Of a DNA stretch of 7,490 bases, positions 1 through 4,594 are shown one piece after another. Source of the DNA: Muribaculaceae bacterium (GTDB taxonomy: Bacteria; Bacteroidota; Bacteroidia; Bacteroidales; Muribaculaceae); the NCBI GenBank assembly GCA_029051445.1, contig JAIDKP010000310.1:1-7490 (forward strand), read 5' to 3'. Position 1 is the first letter of the stretch, and the number at the start of each line of letters is the position of its first letter. Below the pieces are notes generated by a model. That model had not been told where the DNA came from. It searched no databases and saw only the letters and a program-made list of their open reading frames with translations. The translations under genes and the position numbers were made by a program.

Positions 1-1400
1 ATGGTATAGTCGGTTATGGCGGCGAGGTTTTTCTCGATTTTTTCCATCTCGGCTTTTATCGCCGCAATCGCAGCTTCGGCTTTCTCGGAATTGAACCGCA
101 GGATACGCGCCATCTTGATTTCCATGAGCCTCTGGAGGTCGTCGGGTGTGACCGGACGTATCAGGATTTCCCTGAATGGCTCGAGCCGTTTCAGGATATG
201 TGCATCGGCATGCTTCTGTGTCGGCGCCTGCTCAAATTCCGGGTCCTTGTATATGCGCTCCTCGATGAAGATGCGCTCCAGGGATGCGAAGTGAAGTTGT
301 GATGTGAGTTCGTCGAGGCGTATCTGCAATTCTCGTGCGAGCAAGTCCCGTGTGCGGTTCACGCTGTGTCGCAGAACATCGCTTACAGACAGGAAGTGTG
401 GTTTGCGCTCTGATATGACACAACAGTTCGGGGAGACGGAAACCTCGCAGTCGGTGAACGCATAGAGTGCGTCTATTGTCTTGTCGGATGACGTGCCGGG
501 CTGCAGGTGTACAAGTATGCGTGCCTCCTGTGCCGTGTTGTCGTCGACCTTCCGTATTTTGATTTTTCCTTTTTCGAACGCTTTGAGTATCGAGTCGATG
601 ATTGTTCCGGTGGTTTTTCCGAACGGTATCTCGGTAATCGCAAGTGTCTTGCTGTCGATTTTCTCAATTTTTGCGCGAATCTTGACAGCTCCTCCGCGTT
701 GTCCGTCGTTGTAACGGGATACATCGAGAAGTCCACCGGTGGGGAAGTCGGGATAGAGTGTGAACGGCTGTTCGCGCAGATGGGCTATCGCCGCATCGAG
801 TATCTCGCAGAAGTTGTGCGGTAGAATTTTTGAAGACAGACCAACAGCTATTCCCTCGACTCCCTGAAATAGCAGGAGCGGGAATTTTGACGGGAGTACT
901 ACCGGCTCTTTCTTGCGTCCGTCGTAGCTCGGTGTCCACTCGGTGACTTTTGGGCTGAAAAGGGTCTCAAGCGCAAATGTTGACAATCGCGCCTCGATGT
1001 AACGTCCGGCGGCAGCCGATGCTCCGGTCAGGATGTTTCCCCAGTTTCCCTGTGTGTCTACCAGCAGTTCTTTTTGCCCGAGTGCGACAAGTGCGTCGTT
1101 AATTGACGCATCGCCGTGCGGGTGATACTGCATTGTGTTTCCGACAATGTTTGCGACTTTGTTGAATCGTCCGTCGTCAAGTGTCTGCATAGAGTGCAGT
1201 ATACGCCTCTGTACGGGTTTCAGTCCGTCGTCGAGGTGCGGCACGGCACGCTCAAGTATGACATAGGATGCGTAGTCGAGGTACCAGCTGCGAAACATGC
1301 CGCGCAGATGTCCTGAGTCGGGCAAGGCAGACTGGTGTGCAACGCCCGGGGTGTTGTCCTGAGCAATCGTTGAAAAGTCGTCGGATATATTGTCGGTCAT
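1..1400 (-). CDS. parC: DNA topoisomerase IV subunit A, N-terminal half (runs off left edge)
   Basis: This is the breakage-reunion subunit of topoisomerase IV, which with ParE unlinks daughter chromosomes and relaxes supercoils in the cytoplasm. The reading frame opens at the ATG whose A is at 1400. An in-frame TAA (1415-1413) lies just upstream, so this is the first usable start. It stays open for 466 codons to the left edge. After a variable, acidic N-terminus of about 30 residues comes the winged-helix core, with the block LDYASYVILERAVPHLDDG (residues 41-59) followed by LKPVQRRIL. HPHGD is at 93-97, and the catalytic pair Arg133-Tyr134 sits in GRYIEARL. Further on are the Bacteroidota-type blocks IAVGLSSKILPHNF and YALYAFTDCE-like DALYAFTDCEVS, then the start of the long coiled coil with HFASLERIFIEERIYKD. 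ParC rather than GyrA is chosen from these blocks as I remember them from Bacteroidales ParC. The Ser83 position of GyrA is Ala98 here and the Asp87 position is Asp102. The protein is normally about 850-920 aa, so roughly half is visible. It is divergent from yqeY. Confidence 0.95.
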   Translation of the reverse strand, partial: MTDNISDDFSTIAQDNTPGVAHQSALPDSGHLRGMFRSWYLDYASYVILERAVPHLDDGLKPVQRRILHSMQTLDDGRFNKVANIVGNTMQYHPHGDASINDALVALGQKELLVDTQGNWGNILTGASAAAGRYIEARLSTFALETLFSPKVTEWTPSYDGRKKEPVVLPSKFPLLLFQGVEGIAVGLSSKILPHNFCEILDAAIAHLREQPFTLYPDFPTGGLLDVSRYNDGQRGGAVKIRAKIEKIDSKTLAITEIPFGKTTGTIIDSILKAFEKGKIKIRKVDDNTAQEARILVHLQPGTSSDKTIDALYAFTDCEVSVSPNCCVISERKPHFLSVSDVLRHSVNRTRDLLARELQIRLDELTSQLHFASLERIFIEERIYKDPEFEQAPTQKHADAHILKRLEPFREILIRPVTPDDLQRLMEIKMARILRFNSEKAEAAIAAIKAEMEKIEKNLAAITDYT

Positions 1401-1407
1401 AGTCTGA

Positions 1408-1436
1408 CAAATTTACAAAAAATTGAGGAAAAGATA
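1408..1436 (-). promoter_or_regulatory. Candidate parC promoter -7 elements
   Basis: Reading the minus strand, TAAATTTG (1415-1408) matches the Bacteroidota -7 consensus TAnnTTTG exactly. A second box, TATCTTTT (1436-1429), matches at all but the last base. Neither has a clear TTTG -33 box 19-20 bp upstream. If TAAATTTG is used, the transcript would start within about three bases of the parC ATG, making an almost leaderless mRNA. The upstream box would give a leader of about 22 nt. This is inferred from consensus matching only. Confidence 0.4.
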
Positions 1437-1503
1437 AAAAGAGGCTTTTTGAAGTAAATCTCTTCTTTGAATGTGGCCCGGTCTTGAAAAAAAACATGAC
1501 GGC

Positions 1504-1515
1504 AAATGGCCATTT
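1504..1515. promoter_or_regulatory. Perfect 12-bp palindrome upstream of the yqeY promoter
   Basis: AAATGGCCATTT is a perfect inverted repeat. It ends 5 bp before the TTTG -33 box of the yqeY promoter, roughly 45-55 bp upstream of the expected transcription start, and lies about 105 bp upstream of the divergent parC start. The position would suit a dimeric regulator. The length is close to what chance allows in AT-rich DNA, so a function is only inferred. Confidence 0.3.
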
Positions 1516-1520
1516 TCTCC

Positions 1521-1551
1521 TTTGACATGGTATATAAAAAAGTTATCTTTG
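1521..1551 (+). promoter_or_regulatory. Bacteroidota-type promoter of yqeY
   Basis: TTTG (1521-1524) is followed after exactly 19 bp by TATCTTTG (1544-1551), matching the Bacteroidota primary sigma consensus TTTG-N19-21-TAnnTTTG. The same stretch also reads as a classical TTGACA (1522-1527) with a 16-bp spacer to TATCTT. Transcription should begin a few bases after 1551, giving a leader of about 17-20 nt to the ATG at 1576. This placement rules out the longer in-frame ATG at 1471 as the yqeY start, because that codon lies upstream of the promoter. Confidence 0.8.
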
Positions 1552-1575
1552 CGAAAACAAATCGGAAAAACTGAT

Positions 1576-2025
1576 ATGGATCTTTTTGAGAAGGTGTCGG
1601 AAGACATCAAGGCAGCCATGAAGGCAAAGGACCGCCAGCGTCTGGACGCACTGCGCGGCATAAAGAAGGAGTTTATCGAAGGAAAGACCGCTCCCGGAGC
1701 AGACGGAACTCTGACAGATGACGCTGCCATGAAGATACTTGTGAAAATGGCCAAACAGCGCCGCGAAAGTGCTGAGATATATAAATCCCAGAACCGTGAG
1801 GAGCTTGCCGCCGAGGAACTTGCCCAGGCCGCAGTCATAGACGAATATCTACCCAAACCGCTTACTGCTGAGGAACTTGAAGCTGCATTGCGTGAGATTA
1901 TCGCTGAAACCGGTGCAACAAGCGCCAAGGAGATGGGCAAGGTGATGGGTGTGGCATCCAAGAAGCTTGCCGGCCGTGCTGACGGTCGCGCTATCTCCGC
2001 CAAGGTGAAGGAACTTCTCGGGTAG
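1576..2025 (+). CDS. yqeY: GatB/YqeY domain-containing protein
   Basis: This is a small, all-helical cytoplasmic protein of 149 aa, close to the usual family length of about 147-150. The domain is homologous to the C-terminal tail of GatB, the amidotransferase subunit that contacts tRNA. The stand-alone protein has no firmly assigned activity. Family hallmarks include the N-terminal helix with AMKAKDRQRLDALRGIKKE (residues 15-33), a central helix with KQRRESAEIYKSQNREELAAEE, EYLPKPLTAEEL, and the C-terminal signature MGKVMGVASKKLAGRADGR followed by AISAKVKELL. An in-frame ATG at 1471 would add 35 residues (beginning MWPGLEKKHD) that do not look like the family and lie upstream of the promoter, so 1576 is chosen. 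It is transcribed away from parC. It is followed after 120 bp by serS, so a shared transcript is possible but not shown. Confidence 0.93.
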   Translation: MDLFEKVSEDIKAAMKAKDRQRLDALRGIKKEFIEGKTAPGADGTLTDDAAMKILVKMAKQRRESAEIYKSQNREELAAEELAQAAVIDEYLPKPLTAEELEAALREIIAETGATSAKEMGKVMGVASKKLAGRADGRAISAKVKELLG

Positions 2026-2059
2026 TATCGCCTGTAGTAAAAAACGTGCCCCGGTCAGT

Positions 2060-2070
2060 GATAAAGAATC
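2060..2070 (+). repeat. 11-bp direct repeat, copy 1 (GATAAAGAATC)
   Basis: GATAAAGAATC lies 35 bp after the yqeY stop. An identical copy lies 13 bp after the serS stop at 3430-3440. Both copies are followed within 4-8 bases by AAATG. Two identical 11-mers restricted to two short gene gaps are unexpected by chance (a rough estimate is below 1%), but the repeat is short and its role is unknown. Confidence 0.45.
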
Positions 2071-2085
2071 TCAAATGGCAGAGGC

Positions 2086-2097
2086 GCAAAATTTTGC
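2086..2097. promoter_or_regulatory. Perfect 12-bp palindrome upstream of serS
   Basis: GCAAAATTTTGC is a perfect inverted repeat in the 120-bp gap between yqeY and serS, ending 48 bp before the serS start codon. It lies within a larger, looser inverted repeat, TGGCA (2076-2080) and TGCCA (2095-2099). I see no T-tract, so it is not a standard terminator. It could be an operator, or simply AT-rich chance symmetry. No consensus TAnnTTTG promoter was found in this gap; the nearest weak matches are AAATTTTG (2089-2096) and TAAATTTA (2125-2132), both without a -33 partner. Confidence 0.3.
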
Positions 2098-2145
2098 CAG
2101 AATAACAGCGGGGGATGGGAACAATAAATTTAAAACAGAAATAAA

Positions 2146-3417
2146 GTGCTTACACTTCAACAAATAAAAGAGAATCCGGAGCGGGTTATCGCCCGTCTTG
2201 CGGTGAAGGGCTTTGACGGGAAAGAGCCTATCGAGAGTGTGATTTCGCTTGACAACAAGAGAAGATCACTTCAGTTGCAGAGCGATACATTGTCGGCAGA
2301 ACTCAACAAGCTCGCTTCGTCGATCGGCGGCCTGATGAAGGCCGGCCAGAAGGCAGAAGCCGAGGAGGCTAAAGCCAAGGTTGCCGAGATCAAGGATAAG
2401 CAGAAGACTTTTGCCGAAGAACTTGCACAGACCGAGGCTGAGATAAGGGAGATGCTTCTGAGTGTCCCCAATGTGCCTTACGAGGGTGTGCCCGAAGGAA
2501 AGAGCGCGGCCGACAATGTTGTGGAAAAGACCGGCGGCCCGATGCCAGATCTTGGCGAGAACGCTCTGCCTCACTGGGATCTTGCAAAAAAATACAATAT
2601 CATAGATTTTGATCTCGGCGTGAAGATAACCGGTGCCGGTTTCCCGGTTTATATCGGGAAGGGTGCCCGTCTGCAACGCGCTCTAATCCAGTTTTTCCTT
2701 GACGAGGCCGGCAAGTCGGGCTATACCGAGATCCAGCCCCCTTATGTTGTGAACGAGGCTTCGGGTATAGGTACCGGACAGCTGCCCGACAAGGAGGGTC
2801 AGATGTATCACTGCCAGCTTGACAATCTGTATCTGATACCGACTGCAGAGGTACCTGTGACTAATCTGTACCGCGACGTGATTCTGACGGCCGACAAGCT
2901 TCCGATCAAGAATTGCGCATATTCGGCCTGCTTCCGCCGTGAGGCCGGCAGCTACGGCAAGGATGTGCGCGGCCTGAACCGACTGCATCAGTTTGACAAG
3001 GTTGAGATCGTGCGTATAGAGAAGCCTGAGAACTCATATGCCGCTCTTGAGGAGATGAAGGATCATGTGCAGGGACTTCTCGATAAGCTTGGCCTTCCCT
3101 GGCATATACTGCGTCTGTGTGGCGGTGACATGAGTTTCACGTCGGCTATCACTTTTGATTTCGAGGTTTTCTCGGCCGCACAGAAGCGCTGGCTTGAGGT
3201 ATCGTCGGTCTCGAACTTCGAGACTTATCAGGCCAACCGTCTGAAATGCCGTTATCGTGGCGAGGACAAGAAGACTCATCTCTGCCACACTCTTAACGGG
3301 TCGGCTCTTGCTTTGCCGCGCATCATGGCCGCTCTTCTTGAGAACAATCAGACTCCTAACGGTATCGTAGTGCCTGAGGTGCTCCGCCGATACACCGGAT
3401 TTGACATAATCGATTGA
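2146..3417 (+). CDS. serS: Serine--tRNA ligase (seryl-tRNA synthetase)
   Basis: This cytoplasmic class II aminoacyl-tRNA synthetase charges tRNA-Ser (and tRNA-Sec where present) with serine via seryl-adenylate. At 423 aa it is close to the usual 420-430. The N-terminus LTLQQIKENPERVIARL leads into the antiparallel coiled-coil arm (about residues 28-105, rich in Lys, Glu and Ala) that grips the long variable arm of the tRNA. The catalytic domain follows. Motif 1 is in GFPVYIGKGARLQRAL, the serine-binding TAE triplet is at 233-235, motif 2 begins CFRREAGSYGKD with F263-R264-R265-E266, and motif 3 is LNGSALALPR (383-392) ending in the ATP-binding Arg392. All catalytic landmarks are present. The start is GTG at 2146. 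It is preferred because family members begin with a short MLTL-like stretch and nothing upstream in frame resembles the family. The leader is A-rich with no Shine-Dalgarno, as is usual in Bacteroidota. Confidence 0.97.
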   Translation: MLTLQQIKENPERVIARLAVKGFDGKEPIESVISLDNKRRSLQLQSDTLSAELNKLASSIGGLMKAGQKAEAEEAKAKVAEIKDKQKTFAEELAQTEAEIREMLLSVPNVPYEGVPEGKSAADNVVEKTGGPMPDLGENALPHWDLAKKYNIIDFDLGVKITGAGFPVYIGKGARLQRALIQFFLDEAGKSGYTEIQPPYVVNEASGIGTGQLPDKEGQMYHCQLDNLYLIPTAEVPVTNLYRDVILTADKLPIKNCAYSACFRREAGSYGKDVRGLNRLHQFDKVEIVRIEKPENSYAALEEMKDHVQGLLDKLGLPWHILRLCGGDMSFTSAITFDFEVFSAAQKRWLEVSSVSNFETYQANRLKCRYRGEDKKTHLCHTLNGSALALPRIMAALLENNQTPNGIVVPEVLRRYTGFDIID

Positions 3418-3429
3418 GAGCTTGTTTAA

Positions 3430-3440
3430 GATAAAGAATC
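3430..3440 (+). repeat. 11-bp direct repeat, copy 2 (GATAAAGAATC)
   Basis: This is identical to 2060-2070. It lies in the gap after serS, between the serS stop and the hairpin at 3452-3478. See copy 1 for the estimate of chance occurrence. Confidence 0.45.
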
Positions 3441-3451
3441 AGAGGAAATGA

Positions 3452-3478
3452 CGCTCCGGGTGTAATCAGCCCGGAGTG
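3452..3478. other. 9-bp GC-rich hairpin between serS and the glycosyltransferase
   Basis: CGCTCCGGG (3452-3460) pairs with CCCGGAGTG (3470-3478) across a 9-nt loop, TGTAATCAG, with one G-U pair. The stem is strong, but the following bases (GTCTCCCGG) are not T-rich, so it does not meet the usual criteria for an intrinsic terminator. It may be a 3' end-stabilising or attenuating structure after serS, or a 5' leader element of the glycosyltransferase mRNA. The rest of the 98-bp gap shows no consensus promoter. Confidence 0.55.
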
Positions 3479-3515
3479 GTCTCCCGGAAATATCAATAAA
3501 AAGCGACAGGGTGCT

Positions 3516-4589
3516 GTGAATAAAGTACTGGTATTTAAATTCCGTGAGTTTACGGACGTCGTCATGACGCTTCCGGTGCTTTACAGTGCCTGTCTTTGTC
3601 ATAAATCGCATGAGTTTGTGCTTGTGACGAAGGAGTCGCTTGTGGATCTTTTTGTGAATCCACCCTCCAATCTGAAGGTGACTTCTGTCGACAGGAGCCG
3701 TTATCAGGGGCTCAACGGGGCTCTGCGTCTGTGGAAGTATATGAAACGGAAGTATGCTCCGTCGATCGTAGTGGATCTTGATGCTGATTTCACCACTCGT
3801 GTTGCGACGATGGCCGCACGTGTCGGCGGAACAAAGACTTCGACCGTGACTCCTCAGCAGCGTCATGCCCGCCAGCTTACGAGGGAAACCAATAAGGTCA
3901 TGTTGCCTCTGGTCTCGGCAAGAGCCCGCTACAGAGAGGCTTTTTTCAGAGCCGGTCTTCCTGTTCAGGAACGTTTTGAGGGTATCTACGGTCATGACGG
4001 TCATGGCGATCCAAGGCTTTTTGAGGCTTTGAGCAGTCCACGCAATGCCGATGAGGTATGGATCGGAATTGCTCCGTTTGCCAAGTATCGCGGCAAGTCT
4101 TATCCCAAGGAACTTGTGGAGGAGGTTGTCGCAGCTCTCGGGGCAGATGTCGCAAATGTCAAAATATTTTTATTCGGAGGAGGCGAGGAGGAGCGCCGCA
4201 TACTTTCGGAGTGGGCCTCCAAGTACAAGTTTGCTGTTTCTCCTGCAGTAGCACGCATGGGCTTTCCTGCCGAGTTGTCTCTGCTGAGCCATCTTGATGT
4301 GATGGTCACAATGGATTCCGCGAACATGCATCTTGCCTCGCTTGTGGGAACAAAATGCGTGACGGTGTGGGGCGCGACGCATCCATATTGCGGATACAAG
4401 GGGTGGCACCAGAGCGAGTCGATGAATATTTCTCTGCCTATGCCATGCCGACCCTGTTCGCTTTACGGAGACAAGGTTTGTCACAGGGGTGATTATCATT
4501 GTCTGACAGCCATAAAACCGCGTGTTGTAACAGATAAGGTCAAGTCTGCGTTAAGTACAGTAAAAAATAACCAAGTTCTAAATTGTTAA
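3516..4589 (+). CDS. Glycosyltransferase family 9 (heptosyltransferase-like) protein
   Basis: This GT-B-fold transferase of 357 aa is of the ADP-heptose:LPS heptosyltransferase family. It is predicted to act at the cytoplasmic face of the inner membrane on lipopolysaccharide core or a related glycan. The N-terminal Rossmann strand KVLVFKF is followed by the acceptor-side motif, where the usual Gly-Asp reads Thr13-Asp14; the Asp, catalytic base in characterised heptosyltransferases, is kept. The C-terminal donor domain has IGIAPFAKYRGK (183-194), FLFGGGEEE, DSANMHLA (267-274) and WGATHP (285-290). It ends with four cysteines, C311, C314, C322 and C329 (CxxC-x7-C-x6-C). No signal peptide or membrane segment is seen. 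The start is GTG at 3516, directly before NKVLV. The next gene begins 5 bp after the stop, so the two are almost certainly co-transcribed. The sugar donor and acceptor cannot be told from sequence; heptose is a family default, not a conclusion. Confidence 0.88.
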   Translation: MNKVLVFKFREFTDVVMTLPVLYSACLCHKSHEFVLVTKESLVDLFVNPPSNLKVTSVDRSRYQGLNGALRLWKYMKRKYAPSIVVDLDADFTTRVATMAARVGGTKTSTVTPQQRHARQLTRETNKVMLPLVSARARYREAFFRAGLPVQERFEGIYGHDGHGDPRLFEALSSPRNADEVWIGIAPFAKYRGKSYPKELVEEVVAALGADVANVKIFLFGGGEEERRILSEWASKYKFAVSPAVARMGFPAELSLLSHLDVMVTMDSANMHLASLVGTKCVTVWGATHPYCGYKGWHQSESMNISLPMPCRPCSLYGDKVCHRGDYHCLTAIKPRVVTDKVKSALSTVKNNQVLNC

Positions 4590-4593
4590 CAAT
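4582..4593. promoter_or_regulatory. Perfect 12-bp palindrome across the glycosyltransferase stop / peptidase start
   Basis: ATTGTTAACAAT is a perfect inverted repeat. It contains the glycosyltransferase stop codon (TAA, 4587-4589) and ends one base before the peptidase ATG at 4595. In the mRNA it could form a small ATTG/CAAT hairpin with a TTAA loop, exactly where the ribosome must load for the peptidase. This is weak on its own; as DNA it could be a protein site. Its function is inferred from position only. Confidence 0.3.
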
Positions 4594-4594
4594 C

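Noticed and set aside
1471..1575. N-terminal extension of yqeY starting at ATG 1471
   Set aside because: It lies upstream of and across the consensus promoter, would encode residues unlike the family, and the normal 149-aa length is reached from 1576.
1413..2003. 196-codon minus-strand ORF opposite yqeY
   Set aside because: It is antisense to a well-identified gene, has an Ala/Ser-rich composition typical of a shadow frame, and shows no domain.
2089..2132. AAATTTTG and TAAATTTA as serS promoter boxes
   Set aside because: Each has one mismatch to TAnnTTTG and neither has a -33 partner 19-21 bp upstream.
3426..4004. 192-codon minus-strand ORF opposite the glycosyltransferase
   Set aside because: It is a shadow of the coding strand with no recognisable motif; the plus-strand gene has full GT9 motifs.
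4583..4594. TTG at 4583 as the peptidase start
   Set aside because: It overlaps the end of the glycosyltransferase and adds only four residues before a well-formed signal peptide that begins at ATG 4595.
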